Source: Rhodothermus marinus DSM 4252 (lineage in GTDB: Bacteria; Bacteroidota; Rhodothermia; Rhodothermales; Rhodothermaceae). Taken from it: DNA of 64,000 nucleotides. The stretch lies in assembly GCF_000024845.1 (NCBI RefSeq), contig NC_013501.1, forward strand, positions 3,197,605 through 3,261,604, given 5' to 3'. A model generated the notes under the pieces. That model ran no database searches. It saw only the letters and a program-made list of their open reading frames with translations, and was not told the DNA's origin. Positions 1-11,891 of this stretch are shown piece by piece. The stretch's first letter is position 1. Each line of letters starts with the position of its first letter. Position numbers and translations under genes: made by a program.

Positions 1-1
1 C

Positions 2-1063
2 GACAGGATCCCGCCGGAGCTGCTGGAATTCATCGACGTCATCCGCGAAAGCGGTCGCCGGCTGCTGGGCACCCTTTCCGACGTGCTGGACCTGAGCCTG
101 CTCGAAACGCAACGCCGCCGGCTGGAAACCGAAGCGGTCAACCTGAACGAGCTGGCGCGCCGACTGGAGACCGACTTTGCCCCGATGGCCCGGGCGAAAG
201 GCCTTCGCTGGGAAACGGAAGTGCCCGAGCAGCCGGTGCGCGTGGTGGCCGACGAAGAGGCATTGCACCGGGCGCTGGCCAACATCGTGCACAACGCCGT
301 CAAGTTCACCGAAAGCGGCACGGTGCAGCTGCGCGTCGGCCAGCACGGCGGGGAGGGCTGGATCCAGGTACGCGACACCGGTCCCGGCATGGATCCGGCG
401 TTCGCCCGCACCGGACTGTTCGAGCCATTCCGTCAGGAATCGGAAGGCACGAACCGCCACCATGAAGGGGCCGGGCTGGGCATGACCGTCGCCCGCCGCT
501 TCGTCGAGGCCATGCGGGGCCGCATTGAAGTGGACACGGCGCCCGGACGGGGCACCACCGTAACGGTGCATCTGCCCCTGCTCGAAGCGCAACCGTCGCC
601 CACGGCCTCGGCGCTGCATCCGGAAGCCCCCGACCTGCGCCGGCTCCAGCAGCGCCTTCGGGCGCACCATCCGCGCATCCTGATCGTCGAAGACAACCCG
701 GAAAATGCCCGCTTTCTGGAACTGGCGCTGCAGGACGTGGCCGAGGTGACGGTGGCCGCCGACGCCACACGGGCCCTGGAAGCGATCGACGCCCATCTGC
801 TGGAAAACAGGCGCTTCGATCTGATTCTGCTGGACCTGAATCTGCCCGGCGACTTCAACGGCCAGGCGCTGCTCCATGAGATCCGCCGGCGTCCGGCCTA
901 CCACCACGTGCCCGTTGTCGCCCAGACCGCCTATGCCGAGCCCTTCCGGCCGGAAGACTTCCTGGCCGAAGGGTTCGACGGCTTTCTGATCAAACCCATC
1001 GACCGCCTGACGCTCTACCGCGAACTGGACCGCCTGCTGACCCGGCAACCGACGCCCTCCTGA
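2..1063 (+). CDS. Hybrid sensor histidine kinase with C-terminal receiver domain (5' partial)
   Basis: The frame is open from the first bases of the window, so the start codon and the sensory part lie upstream. What remains is the end of a dimerisation helix, then a HATPase_c domain (N-box with NIVHNAVKF, G1 motif DTGPGMD, G2 motif HEGAGLGM), then a receiver domain with the phosphoacceptor Asp in LILLDLNLPG, about residue 278 of the visible part. It presumably autophosphorylates on a His outside the window and passes phosphate to its own receiver. The stop codon is one base before the next kinase gene, so the two are probably co-transcribed. The signal sensed cannot be read from this fragment. 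Confidence 0.9.
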   Translation, partial: DRIPPELLEFIDVIRESGRRLLGTLSDVLDLSLLETQRRRLETEAVNLNELARRLETDFAPMARAKGLRWETEVPEQPVRVVADEEALHRALANIVHNAVKFTESGTVQLRVGQHGGEGWIQVRDTGPGMDPAFARTGLFEPFRQESEGTNRHHEGAGLGMTVARRFVEAMRGRIEVDTAPGRGTTVTVHLPLLEAQPSPTASALHPEAPDLRRLQQRLRAHHPRILIVEDNPENARFLELALQDVAEVTVAADATRALEAIDAHLLENRRFDLILLDLNLPGDFNGQALLHEIRRRPAYHHVPVVAQTAYAEPFRPEDFLAEGFDGFLIKPIDRLTLYRELDRLLTRQPTPS

Positions 1064-1064
1064 G

Positions 1065-3398
<2,334 letters not shown>

Positions 3399-3422
<24 letters not shown>

Positions 3423-4787
3423 GAAGATCTGGTCGAGCACGTCTTCGGTGGTGATCTCGCCGGTGATGGCGCCCAGCTCGTGAAGGGCGCGGCGAAGTTC
3501 AAGCGCCAGCAGGTCGCCGCTAAGCCCCTGATCGAGCGCGGCCCGCGCGGCCTGCACCGCCTCGCGGGCACGCGCCAGATGCTGACGGTGGCGCTGGTTC
3601 ATCACGACGGCCGAGTCGTCCATGCTGCCCAGGTCAGCCGTCACGGCCGCCACCAGCTCCCGGACGAGCGGCTGCAACTCGGCGGCATCCTCGCGGGCCC
3701 TGCGGGCCGAAAGCGCCAGCACCGGACGGTCCAGCGCGAGAAGCTCCGGGGCCGAGTCGAGCAGGTCCCGCTTGTTGCCCACCACGATGACCGGAAGCGC
3801 CGGCTGCTCAGTGCGGAGCCGGGTCAGGTAGGCCTGCTCGTCGGGCGCCAGCCCCACGGTCAGGTCGAAGACGTACACGAGCACCTCGGCCGCCGCGATG
3901 GCCTGCTGCGCCCGGCGCACGCCCTCGGCCTCGATCTCGTCGGCCGTCGCGCGAAGCCCGGCCGTGTCCACGAACCGAAAGCGAAGGCCTTCGATCTCCG
4001 CTTCGGCCTCGATCTGGTCGCGCGTGGTGCCCGGCACAGGACTGACGATAGCACGGTCCTGTCCCAGCAGGGCATTGAGCAGCGTCGATTTGCCGGCGTT
4101 CGGCCGCCCGCCGATCACCACACGCACGCCATCGCGGAGCAACTCACCCAGCCGGTAGGAGCGCAACAGTTCGTCGAGCAGCCGCCCGGTGCGGTCCAGC
4201 AGCGCCTCGAGCTGCGCGCGGTCGGCGAACTCCACGTCTTCGTCCGAGAAGTCCAGCTCCAGCTCCACGTAGGCGCACAGCTCCAGCAGGTCGCTGCGGA
4301 GGCGCTGCAGTTGCTCGGAGTAGCGGCCCTGCAGGTGCGCCAGCGACACGCGGTGGGCCCGGGTGGAGCCCGCGTGGATCAGATCGGCGACGGCCTCGGC
4401 CTGCGCCAGATCGAGCTTGCCGTTCAGAAACGCCCGGAGCGTGAACTCGCCGGGCTCGGCCAGCCGCGCCCCGTGGTGCAGGAGCGTCTCCAGAATGAGC
4501 TGCGGTGCCAGGTCGCCGCCGTGACAGGTCAGTTCCACCACGTCCTCGCCCGTGTAGGAGCGCGGCGTCCGGAAGACCGTGGCCACCACCTGATCGATGG
4601 GCTCACCGTCCGGGCTCAGCACGTAGCCGAAATGCGCCGTGTGCGAGGGCACCGCCTGCAGGTCGGCCCCCCGGAAGCAGGCCGCCGCAATCCGGCATGC
4701 CTCCGGTCCCGACAGCCGCACAATGGCCAGAGCCGCCCGTCCGCGGGCCGTGGCAATGGCCGCGATCGTGTCGCCCCGCTGCCGCAT
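3399..4787 (-). CDS. mnmE: tRNA uridine-5-carboxymethylaminomethyl(34) synthesis GTPase MnmE
   Basis: MnmE works with MnmG to modify the wobble uridine of certain tRNAs. The 462-residue protein matches the family length of about 450-460. It has an N-terminal tetrahydrofolate-binding domain starting GDTIAAIATARGRAAL, a G domain with the P-loop GRPNAGKST, the switch region DTAGLR and the NKRD specificity motif, and the diagnostic C-terminal FCIGK whose Cys is conserved. It is the last gene of the minus-strand rpmH-rnpA-yidC-mnmE cluster, an arrangement typical of origin-proximal DNA. Its 3' end overlaps the convergent kinase gene by 24 bases. Confidence 0.97.
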
Positions 4788-4805
4788 CGCCCCACACCTG
4801 CTACG

Positions 4806-6629
4806 TTATCGACGGGTCCGGGCTTGCTTCCTGCGCCGGGCTTCGGCCGCTTTACGGGCCGCCTTCTGCGCGGCCCGGCGATCTCCCTGCCCGTCCACCG
4901 CCGCCTTCGTTTTTTCTTTCTCCAGCGAGCGATTGATCCAGAACTGCTGAATCGCCGAGAAGATGTTGTAGCAGAGGTAGTAGAGGTTCAGCGCCGAGGA
5001 CAGCCGGTTGAAAATCGCGAAGATAAAGACCGGGAAGACGTAGGTCAGGATCTTCGTCTGCGGGTTCGAGGGCGTCGAGGCGGACTGAATGCGCATCTGG
5101 ATGATCATGGAAAGACCCATCAGCAGCGTGAAGCCCGCCACGAAGTCGCCGTAGAGCGGAATCTTGAACGGAAGGTGCAGGATGGGATCCGGCGCCGAGA
5201 GGTCCTTCGCCCAGAGGAAGGCCTGCTGGCGCACGATGAGCGACTGCTGGAAGTACTGCCAGAGCGCGATCAGCACGGGCCACTGCAGCAGCATCGGGAG
5301 GCATCCGCCCAGCGGATTGATCTTCTTCTCCCGATAGAGCTTCATCAGGGCTTCCTGCTGCTTCTGGGGATTGTCCGCGTACTTTTCGCGGATGGCCTCC
5401 AGCTCGGGCTGCAGCTCCCGCATCTTTGCCATGTTGCGGAACGAAGCCCGCGTGAGCGGATAGAGCGCGATCTTGACCAGCAGCGCGAAGACGATGATGG
5501 CCAGCCCGTAGTTGCCCAGCAGGCGCCCCAGCAGCGTGAAGAGCGGAATGAAGACGAACTTGGCCAGCGGCCGGGTCATCCACTCGAAGGCGTCCCAGCC
5601 GTAATCGACCATGTCGTAGAGCCCCAGATCGTAGCGAGCCAGGCGGAAGTATTCCATGGGGCCCAGGTAGAGCCGGAATTCATCCACCTGCCCGTCTTCG
5701 GGCCGGGGCATCAACAGCCGCGCGGCGTAGTCTTCCCAGTACGAGGGATCTTCGGGTTCGCCCAGTCGCTCGCCGACCAGCTCGGCCCCCCGGGTCTCGC
5801 CGGAGGGTATCATCACGGCCGTGAAGAACTTGTTCTTGACGGCCACCCAGTCGACCTGTCCGGCCAGGCGCTTTTCCTCGGTGCGCTGTCCGTCGAGCGT
5901 GATCTTTTCCAGCTCGCCGCCGCTGCGGGCGAAGGCGCCGCTGTGCCGGGCCTCGTCGTCACGGTCGCGCTCGGCGAACGGCACGCCACCGTTCCAGACC
6001 AGCTCGTAGCCTTCGATGGTGCTGAAGGTGGCCGCGCCCTCCTGCTCGACGCGAAGCCGGACCTCGTAGTCGCCTGGAAGGAACGTGTAAACCTGGCGAA
6101 TGCGGCCGTCGCCGACGGGCACCTCGAAGGCCACCTCGACCGGCTCGTCGGCCACGCGGATCGTGTCGGCCGTCGTGGCCGTCCGGAAGTACAGCGCGCG
6201 CGTATCGACCAGGTGGTTGGTCGGTGTGGTGAAGACCAGACTCAGCGCACCGGGTTTGGTGGTATCGACGAGCTGGACGGGCGTCTCGAAGTCGTACTGT
6301 TTGTATTTCTTGAGCTTCAGCGAGACCAGCGTGGCCCCTTTCGTGGAGAGCTGCGCCTCGTAGAGATCGGTTTCGATCGTGATGGTGCGGGCCCGGCCGT
6401 TGCGGGCGGCGGCCAGCAGCGTGTCGTTCAACGGGCCCGCCAGCAGCGGCGCGCCGGGAGCGGTTGGAGCTTCTTCCTGAGCGATGACTTCCTGCGCGGC
6501 GGTATCCTCCTGCTGGAGCGAGTCGCGCGCGGCCGTCGTCGGCGGTGGCGGCGGTGGGGCCAGCCACCACAGCCAGACGAACATGATCAGCGCGGTCAGG
6601 ATCGTGGCGATGACAACGTTGCGGTCCAC
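4806..6629 (-). CDS. yidC: Membrane protein insertase YidC
   Basis: YidC inserts and folds inner-membrane proteins, alone or with SecYEG. The 607-residue protein has an N-terminal membrane anchor (about residues 5-24) followed by a proline run, a large periplasmic domain (about 40-350) typical of Gram-negative YidC, and a C-terminal five-helix insertase core (about 365-570) with GGCLPMLLQWPVLIALWQYF-type sequence. It ends in a very basic, lysine- and arginine-rich tail that probably contacts ribosomes. It lies 18 bases from mnmE and 75 bases downstream of rnpA. The small yidD gene often found between rnpA and yidC is absent. Confidence 0.97.
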   Translation of the reverse strand: MDRNVVIATILTALIMFVWLWWLAPPPPPPTTAARDSLQQEDTAAQEVIAQEEAPTAPGAPLLAGPLNDTLLAAARNGRARTITIETDLYEAQLSTKGATLVSLKLKKYKQYDFETPVQLVDTTKPGALSLVFTTPTNHLVDTRALYFRTATTADTIRVADEPVEVAFEVPVGDGRIRQVYTFLPGDYEVRLRVEQEGAATFSTIEGYELVWNGGVPFAERDRDDEARHSGAFARSGGELEKITLDGQRTEEKRLAGQVDWVAVKNKFFTAVMIPSGETRGAELVGERLGEPEDPSYWEDYAARLLMPRPEDGQVDEFRLYLGPMEYFRLARYDLGLYDMVDYGWDAFEWMTRPLAKFVFIPLFTLLGRLLGNYGLAIIVFALLVKIALYPLTRASFRNMAKMRELQPELEAIREKYADNPQKQQEALMKLYREKKINPLGGCLPMLLQWPVLIALWQYFQQSLIVRQQAFLWAKDLSAPDPILHLPFKIPLYGDFVAGFTLLMGLSMIIQMRIQSASTPSNPQTKILTYVFPVFIFAIFNRLSSALNLYYLCYNIFSAIQQFWINRSLEKEKTKAAVDGQGDRRAAQKAARKAAEARRRKQARTRR

Positions 6630-6704
6630 GGCAGGGCCTTCTTCTGGCTCGGCAATTCAAACGGAGCAGGATACGGAGCGGATGACCCGCTGTTCCGTCT
6701 CCGC

Positions 6705-7109
6705 TCAGCCTTCAAGTAGTGTGTTTTTGAGCTGTTCCGTCAGGCGCCGGAGCGCCTCGGGCAGGTCGCGGCGAATGCATTCGCGGGCGACGGCCGGATC
6801 GGCCCGGTAGAGAATCATCAGCGTGAGCGTGTCGGGCCGATTCCGGAACAACTCCACCAGCGGATGCTGGTGCAGGCGGTAGGTTTCGCGGAGCAGGCGG
6901 CGAATGCGGTTGCGCACCACGGCGCGTCGGGCCTGGCGTCCGGCCGAAAAGCCCACCTGTACCGGCACGTCGGCGCCCACTTCGCTACGCGGCACCACGC
7001 GGTAGAGCAGCCGCACGCACCCCCTGGCGACGGTGCCGACGTCGGTCCGCGATCGGTCGAATAACGGACGAATCAGGCGCTGACGCCGCAACCGAAAGGC
7101 GCGCGGCAA
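6705..7109 (-). CDS. rnpA: Ribonuclease P protein component
   Basis: This is the protein cofactor of the tRNA 5'-processing ribozyme RNase P. The 134-residue basic protein carries the family signature ARRAVVRNRIRRLLRE in its middle. Its position between rpmH and yidC is the standard one. The start chosen is TTG at 7109. The frame stays open upstream to a stop near 7163 but contains no ATG or GTG, so TTG is the best available start. A run of nine C residues (G on the coding strand) lies about 20-28 bases upstream of it; removal of one base there would join this frame to a GTG-started extension. Confidence 0.93.
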   Translation of the reverse strand: MPRAFRLRRQRLIRPLFDRSRTDVGTVARGCVRLLYRVVPRSEVGADVPVQVGFSAGRQARRAVVRNRIRRLLRETYRLHQHPLVELFRNRPDTLTLMILYRADPAVARECIRRDLPEALRRLTEQLKNTLLEG

Positions 7110-7177
7110 CCGGTTCGTGCCCCGCGGGCCCCCCCCCGGATGGTGCCTGCTCCTGCGGCGTCACCCTGAAGACGGGT

Positions 7178-7336
7178 TCACTTGCCCGACATCCGGTCGC
7201 TGACGGTCAGGCTCTTACGGCCTTTTTTGCGGCGGCGGGCCAGAATCTTGCGGCCGTCCTTCGTCTTCATCCGGGCCCGGAAGCCGTGCGTGTTCAGACG
7301 CTTGCGACGGCTCGGCTGATACGTACGCTTGGGCAT
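7178..7336 (-). CDS. rpmH: 50S ribosomal protein L34
   Basis: Translation from ATG at 7336 gives 52 residues beginning [20 protein letters not shown], the unmistakable L34 N-terminus, followed by [20 protein letters not shown]. The length is close to the usual 44-52 residues, with a short extra C-terminal tail ending MSGK. It is the first gene of the minus-strand rnpA-yidC-mnmE cluster and ends about 70 bases before the rnpA start. A long hairpin lies in its leader (7394-7432). Confidence 0.97.
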   Translation of the reverse strand: MPKRTYQPSRRKRLNTHGFRARMKTKDGRKILARRRKKGRKSLTVSDRMSGK

Positions 7337-7393
7337 GGCGTGTTCGGGTCTATTTCAGGAAGCCTTTTTCGCTCGAAAACGGCTGCTGAAACG

Positions 7394-7432
7394 CCCGCCC
7401 GACGGTCAGGTTGCCTGGAACCTGCGGGCGGG
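7394..7432 (-). other. Bulged hairpin in the rpmH leader
   Basis: CCCGCCCG (7394-7401) pairs with CGGGCGGG (7425-7432), and CAGGTT (7407-7412) pairs with AACCTG (7419-7424). Together they form a 14-bp stem with one 5-base bulge and a 6-base loop, 58 bases upstream of rpmH. No U-run follows on the minus strand, so it is not an obvious terminator. It could be a leader structure controlling L34 expression or simply a stable GC-rich fold. Confidence 0.4.
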
Positions 7433-7492
7433 ATCAGGCGATAGAAGGATCCGGAATTTACAATGCACCGGCAACGTGCGGCACGGGTCCTC

Positions 7493-7522
7493 TTGACATT
7501 CACCGAAAACCTGCAGTAAACT
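7493..7522 (+). promoter_or_regulatory. Probable sigma-70-type promoter for the tRNA genes
   Basis: A perfect TTGACA (7493-7498) is followed 18 bases later by TAAACT (7517-7522), a 4-of-6 match to TATAAT. tRNA-Gly begins 40 bases downstream. No gene lies between, so the likely product is the tRNA transcript. Confidence 0.55.
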
Positions 7523-7561
7523 TAATGTTGCCCGTGCCTGGAAAGGGCCGGTGACGAACGA

Positions 7562-7634
7562 GCGGAAGTAGCTCAGTTGGTAGAGCATCAGCTTCCCAAG
7601 CTGAGGGTCGCGGGTTCGAGTCCCGTCTTCCGCT
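7562..7634 (+). tRNA. tRNA-Gly (anticodon CCC)
   Basis: The acceptor arms GCGGAAG and CTTCCGC pair fully. The D-arm (GCTCAGTTGGTAGAGC), the anticodon stem TCAGC/GCTGA with loop TTCCCAA, and the T-arm (CGGGTTCGAGTCCCG) are all present. The anticodon is CCC, reading GGG. The 3' CCA is not encoded, since CCCA follows the discriminator U. A rho-independent terminator follows directly. Confidence 0.95.
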
Positions 7635-7648
7635 CCCACGCGAATGTG

Positions 7649-7689
7649 GCGATTGCCCCCCGAATGCCGGGCGCGGCAATCGCTTTTTT
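7649..7689 (+). terminator. Rho-independent terminator after tRNA-Gly
   Basis: GCGATTGCC (7649-7657) and GGCAATCGC (7675-7683) form a perfect 9-bp stem, followed immediately by six T residues. It separates the two tRNA genes, so tRNA-Val may need read-through or its own promoter. Confidence 0.85.
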
Positions 7690-7700
7690 CGTGAACACGC

Positions 7701-7774
7701 GGGCGGTTAGCTCAGCTGGTTAGAGCGCCTGCCTTACAAGCAGGAGGTCAGTGGTTCGAGTCCACTACCGCCCA
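7701..7774 (+). tRNA. tRNA-Val (anticodon UAC)
   Basis: The acceptor arms GGGCGGT and ACCGCCC pair. The D-arm is GCTCAGCTGGTTAGAGC. The anticodon stem CCTGC/GCAGG encloses loop CTTACAA with anticodon TAC, and the T-arm is GTGGTTCGAGTCCAC. The discriminator is A and the CCA tail is not encoded. Confidence 0.95.
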
Positions 7775-7803
7775 CGTTCGATTCATGGCGCCCTCCTGTG
7801 TTT

Positions 7804-7831
7804 GCCCGTGCTCCGGCACGGGCTTTTTTTT
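7804..7831 (+). terminator. Rho-independent terminator after tRNA-Val
   Basis: GCCCGTGC and GCACGGGC form a stem around a short loop and are followed by a run of eight T residues. From here to the cox operon start at 8012 the sequence becomes AT-richer and presumably holds the cox promoter, but no clear promoter motif was identified. Confidence 0.88.
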
Positions 7832-8011
7832 ATTGCCTCAAAGCGCTCCGTCACTTCTTCTTCTTACAGGTCATTACAACTACGTTACAAGATCGTTACA
7901 ATTCTAACCGGTTCACCTTTTCATCATCTGTTGCAACAGCAAGACTCAATCGATTATTCATGATTCCTTAGAAGTTGCTTCACCATCTGTGTTCATCAGC
8001 CGGGAGACATC

Positions 8012-8887
8012 ATGATTCCCCCACCCTTCACGTACGCGGCGCCTGCCAGTCTGGAGGAAGCGCTTGCGCTGCTGCAGCAGCACGGCCCGATGGCCAAAAT
8101 CCTGGCCGGCGGCCACAGTCTGCTGCCCATGATGAAGCTCCGCCTGCTGGAGCCCGAAGTGCTCATCGACCTGCGACGCGTGCCCGGCCTGGCCGACATC
8201 CGCGAGGAGAACGGCTACCTGCACATCGGGGCCATGGTGCGCGAGGTCGAACTCGAAGAACACCCGCTCATCCGGGAGAAATACCCGCTGCTCCACGAAA
8301 CGACGCGCTGGATCGCCGATCCCCAGGTCCGCAACATGGGCACCGTCGGGGGCAACCTGGCCCACGGCGACCCGGGCAACGACCACCCGGCCACCATGAT
8401 GGCCTACGACGCGCAATTCGTGGTGGTCGGGCCGCGCGGCGAGCGCGTCATCCCGGCGCGGGAGTTTTTCCTGGACTTCTACACGACGGCGCTGGAGTCG
8501 GACGAAATCCTCACGGCCATCCGCATCCCGACGCCACCTCCGCGCAGCGGCGGCGCCTACGAAAAACTGGAACGCAAGGTGGGCGACTACGCGGCGGCCG
8601 CCGTGGCCGTGCAGCTCTCGCTGGCTGAGGACGGCACACTCAGCTACGTGGGCATCGGGCTGACGAACGTCGCCCACGTGCCGCTGTTTGCCGCCCGCTC
8701 CTGCGCCCATCTGCAGGGCCAGCGCCCCACGCCGGAGCGCATCGACGAGGCGGCCCGGATGGCCTCGGAAGACTGCAACCCGCGGTCGGACCTGCGCGGT
8801 TCGGCCGAATACAAACGCGCGATGGTGCGGGAGCTGACCCATCGCGCTTTTCGTCGAGCCCTCGAGCGAGCCCAGGGAGGTCAATAA
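8012..8887 (+). CDS. coxM: Aerobic carbon monoxide dehydrogenase, medium FAD subunit
   Basis: This FAD-binding subunit passes electrons from the [2Fe-2S] small subunit to the quinone pool. Its 291 residues match the roughly 288 of characterised CoxM. The two FAD-binding loops are [13 protein letters not shown] (about residue 31) and [20 protein letters not shown] (about residue 110). The C-terminal CO_deh_flav_C domain follows. It is the first gene of an eight-gene operon on the same strand, in the usual M-S-L order. The ATG at 8012 has a GGGAGA ribosome-binding sequence just upstream. Confidence 0.93.
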   Translation: MIPPPFTYAAPASLEEALALLQQHGPMAKILAGGHSLLPMMKLRLLEPEVLIDLRRVPGLADIREENGYLHIGAMVREVELEEHPLIREKYPLLHETTRWIADPQVRNMGTVGGNLAHGDPGNDHPATMMAYDAQFVVVGPRGERVIPAREFFLDFYTTALESDEILTAIRIPTPPPRSGGAYEKLERKVGDYAAAAVAVQLSLAEDGTLSYVGIGLTNVAHVPLFAARSCAHLQGQRPTPERIDEAARMASEDCNPRSDLRGSAEYKRAMVRELTHRAFRRALERAQGGQ

Positions 8888-8890
8888 GCC

Positions 8891-9388
8891 ATGGCAAAGC
8901 AAACGGTAATGGTAACCCTTACGGTCAACGGGGAAACGCACACGGCCGAAGTCGAACCCCGCCTGCTGCTCGTGCATTTTCTGCGGGAGCACCTGAACCT
9001 GACCGGCACGCACATCGGCTGCGACACGACGCACTGCGGCGCCTGCACCGTGCTGATGAACGGCCGGGCCGTCAAGTCCTGCACCGTGCTCACCGTACAG
9101 GCCGACGGCGCCACGATCAAGACGATCGAGGGCATGGCCGAAAACGGCAAAATGCACCCGTTGCAGGAGGGCTTTCACGTGGAGCACGGGCTACAGTGCG
9201 GCTACTGCACGCCCGGCATGATCATGCGGGCCGCCGAGTTGCTGGCGAAAAATCCCGATCCCACGGAGGACGAGATCCGCTGGGGCATTTCGGGCAACCT
9301 GTGCCGCTGCACCGGCTACGTCAACATCGTGAAGGCCATCCAGTACGCCGCCCGCAAGCTGCGCGAGCAGGCCGCGGCCGGCTCCTGA
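8891..9388 (+). CDS. coxS: Aerobic carbon monoxide dehydrogenase, small [2Fe-2S] subunit
   Basis: The 165-residue iron-sulfur subunit carries two [2Fe-2S] clusters. The plant-ferredoxin-like N-terminal cluster is bound by [16 protein letters not shown] and a later Cys (VKSCTV). The C-terminal cluster sits in the four-helix domain with [10 protein letters not shown] and NLCRCTGY. The length and motifs match CoxS and related xanthine-oxidase-family small subunits. It begins three bases after coxM, with GGAGG about ten bases upstream of the ATG. Confidence 0.95.
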   Translation: MAKQTVMVTLTVNGETHTAEVEPRLLLVHFLREHLNLTGTHIGCDTTHCGACTVLMNGRAVKSCTVLTVQADGATIKTIEGMAENGKMHPLQEGFHVEHGLQCGYCTPGMIMRAAELLAKNPDPTEDEIRWGISGNLCRCTGYVNIVKAIQYAARKLREQAAAGS

Positions 9389-9422
9389 AGCTACCGCCAA
9401 CCACGCAAGCCACGGAAAAACC

Positions 9423-11789
9423 ATGGAAACCGAAGTCCGGACGCCCCCGACGATCTGCGGCATGGGGCATCGCATGAAGCGCAAGGAAGATGCCCGCTTT
9501 CTGTTTGGCAAAGGGCGCTATGTGGACGACATCAAGCTGCCCGGCATGCTCTACATGGACATCGTCCGGAGCCCCTTTGCCCATGCGCGCATCAAAAGCA
9601 TCAACGCCGAACGGGCTCTGGCCATGGACGGCGTCGTGGCCGTCATCACGGGCAAGGACCTCGAGAAATACAACCTGCACTGGATGCCCACGCTGATGGG
9701 CGACACGCAGATGGTCCTGCCCACCGACCGCGTCATGTACCAGGCGCAGGAGGTGGCGGCCGTCATCGCCACGGACCGCTACATCGCGGCCGATGCCGTC
9801 GAGGCCATCGAGGTCGAATACGAGCCGCTGGAGCCGGTCGTCGATCCGTTCCGGGCGCTGGAACCCGACGCACCGGTGCTCCGCACCGACAAGGGCAAGA
9901 CGGACAACCACATCTGGCACTGGGAGGTCGGCGATCGCGAGGCGACCGAGCGGGCCTTTCAGGAGGCCGACGTCGTCGTCAAGCAGCAGATTTACATCCC
10001 GCGCATCCACGTGGCCTCCATCGAGACGTGCGGCTGCATCGCCGACTATAACCCGGCCGAGGGCAAGCTGACCGTCTACATGACCACCCAGGCCCCGCAC
10101 GTGGTGCGGACGGCCCTGGCGCTCGTGGCCGGCCACGTGGGTCTGTCGGAGGAGAAAATCCGGGTCATCTCGCCGGACATCGGCGGCGGCTTCGGCGGCA
10201 AGGTACCCACCTATCCGGGTTACGTCATCGCCATCGCCGCCTCGGTACTGCTGGGCAAGCCGGTCAAGTGGATCGAAGATCGGTCCGAAAACCTGCAGGC
10301 CGATTCGTTTGCGCGCGATTACCACATCACGGCCGAGCTGGCCGCCACGAAGGACGGCAAGATCACGGCGCTGCGGATCAAGACGCTGGCCGACCACGGC
10401 TACACCGACGCGGCCGCCAACCCGTCGAAATTCCCGGCCGGGCTGTTTTCGATCTGCACCGGCTCCTACGACATCAAGCACGCCTTCGTCGAAGTCGACG
10501 CCGTCTATACGAACAAGCCGCCCGGCGGCGTGGCCTACCGCTGTTCGTTCCGCGTGACCGAGGCCGTGCACGCCATCGAGCGCATGGTGGACGTGCTGGC
10601 CCAGAAGCTGGGCATGGATCCGGCCGAACTGCGCTTCAGGAATTTCGTTCAGCCGGACCAGTTTCCCTATAAGTCGGCGCTGGGCTGGGAGTACGACAGT
10701 GGCAACTACCCGGCCGCGCTGCGCAAGGCGATGGACCTGATCGGCTACGAGGAGCTGCGCCGCGAGCAGGCCGAGCGGCGCGCCCGGGGCGAGTTGATAG
10801 GCATCGGCATCAGCAGCTTCACGGAGATCGTGGGGGCGGGCCCCTCGCGGCACTTCGACATCCTCGGCATCAAGATGTTCGACAGCTGCGAGCTGCGCAT
10901 CCATCCCACGGGCAAGGCCATCGCCCGCTTTGGCACGAAGTCGCAGGGCCAGGGTCACGAGACCACCTACGCCCAGATCATCGCCGAGGAGCTGGGCATT
11001 CCGGCCGCGCACGTGCAGGTGGAAGAGGGTGACACCGACACAGCGCCCTACGGGCTGGGCACCTATGCCAGCCGCTCTACGCCGACGGCCGGTGCCGCCG
11101 CGGCCATGGCCGCCCGCAAGGTGCGCGAAAAGGCCCGCAAAATCGCCGCCTACCTGCTCGAAGTCAGCGAAGAAGACCTCGAATGGGAGCCGGGCGTCTT
11201 CCGCGTCAAAGGCGCGCCGGACAAGTCCGTCACCATTCAGGAGATCGCCTTTGCGGCCTACACGAACCATCCGCCGGGCATGGAGGCCGGCCTGGAGGCC
11301 GTCCACTACTACGATCCGCCCAACCTCACCTTCCCCTTCGGTTCGTACATCTGCGTGGTGGACATCGACAAAGGCACCGGCCAGGTGAAGATCCGTCGCT
11401 TCGTGGCCGTGGACGACTGCGGCCATGTGATCAATCCGATGATCGTAGAGGGTCAGATCCACGGCGGCCTCACGATGGGCTTCGCGCCGGCCATGATGGA
11501 GGAGCTGGTCTACGACGAAGAGGGCAACATCCTGACCGGCTCGTTCATGGACTACCTGCTGCCCACGGCCGTCGAGACGCCGCGCTGGGAGACGGCCCGC
11601 ACCGTCACGCCCTCGCCGCACCATCCGCTGGGCGCCAAAGGCGTGGGCGAATCGGCCACGGTGGGCGCTCCCGCGGCCATCGTCAACGCCGTCGTCGATG
11701 CGCTCTCGCCCTATGGCGTGACGCACATCGACATCCCGATCACGCCCTATAAAGTCTGGAAAATCCTGCACGAAAAAGGCGTGGTCTGA
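9423..11789 (+). CDS. coxL: Form I aerobic carbon monoxide dehydrogenase, large Mo-Cu subunit
   Basis: This is the catalytic molybdopterin subunit of the xanthine oxidase family, 788 residues long. The active-site loop reads AYRCSFR with Cys374, which fits the form I signature AYXCSFR. In characterised form I enzymes that Cys binds the copper of the Mo-S-Cu centre. Form II enzymes carry AYRGAGR instead. The catalytic Glu near the C-terminus is Glu743 in [10 protein letters not shown]. Molybdopterin-binding glycine motifs ([11 protein letters not shown], about residue 252; [10 protein letters not shown], about 516) are also present. The accessory genes downstream, including coxD, coxE and coxF, support a true CO dehydrogenase rather than another hydroxylase. 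Confidence 0.93.
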   Translation: METEVRTPPTICGMGHRMKRKEDARFLFGKGRYVDDIKLPGMLYMDIVRSPFAHARIKSINAERALAMDGVVAVITGKDLEKYNLHWMPTLMGDTQMVLPTDRVMYQAQEVAAVIATDRYIAADAVEAIEVEYEPLEPVVDPFRALEPDAPVLRTDKGKTDNHIWHWEVGDREATERAFQEADVVVKQQIYIPRIHVASIETCGCIADYNPAEGKLTVYMTTQAPHVVRTALALVAGHVGLSEEKIRVISPDIGGGFGGKVPTYPGYVIAIAASVLLGKPVKWIEDRSENLQADSFARDYHITAELAATKDGKITALRIKTLADHGYTDAAANPSKFPAGLFSICTGSYDIKHAFVEVDAVYTNKPPGGVAYRCSFRVTEAVHAIERMVDVLAQKLGMDPAELRFRNFVQPDQFPYKSALGWEYDSGNYPAALRKAMDLIGYEELRREQAERRARGELIGIGISSFTEIVGAGPSRHFDILGIKMFDSCELRIHPTGKAIARFGTKSQGQGHETTYAQIIAEELGIPAAHVQVEEGDTDTAPYGLGTYASRSTPTAGAAAAMAARKVREKARKIAAYLLEVSEEDLEWEPGVFRVKGAPDKSVTIQEIAFAAYTNHPPGMEAGLEAVHYYDPPNLTFPFGSYICVVDIDKGTGQVKIRRFVAVDDCGHVINPMIVEGQIHGGLTMGFAPAMMEELVYDEEGNILTGSFMDYLLPTAVETPRWETARTVTPSPHHPLGAKGVGESATVGAPAAIVNAVVDALSPYGVTHIDIPITPYKVWKILHEKGVV

Positions 11790-11891
11790 AGCGAACTTTC
11801 AGGCGGGCCGCCCGTCTAAAACGGACGGAGCCGGGAAACGAACCCTGTCGGGCCTACACGGAAGTACGCCTGTGCATAAACATGTAACGCC

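Noticed and set aside
3480..6719. A 1079-residue open frame on the plus strand
   Set aside because: It lies opposite mnmE and yidC, both firmly identified. Its composition (rich in Arg, Gly, His, Gln) is that of a GC-rich antisense shadow, with no domain.
9321..11771. An 816-residue open frame on the minus strand
   Set aside because: It is fully antisense to coxL, which has complete active-site motifs. It shows no recognisable domain.
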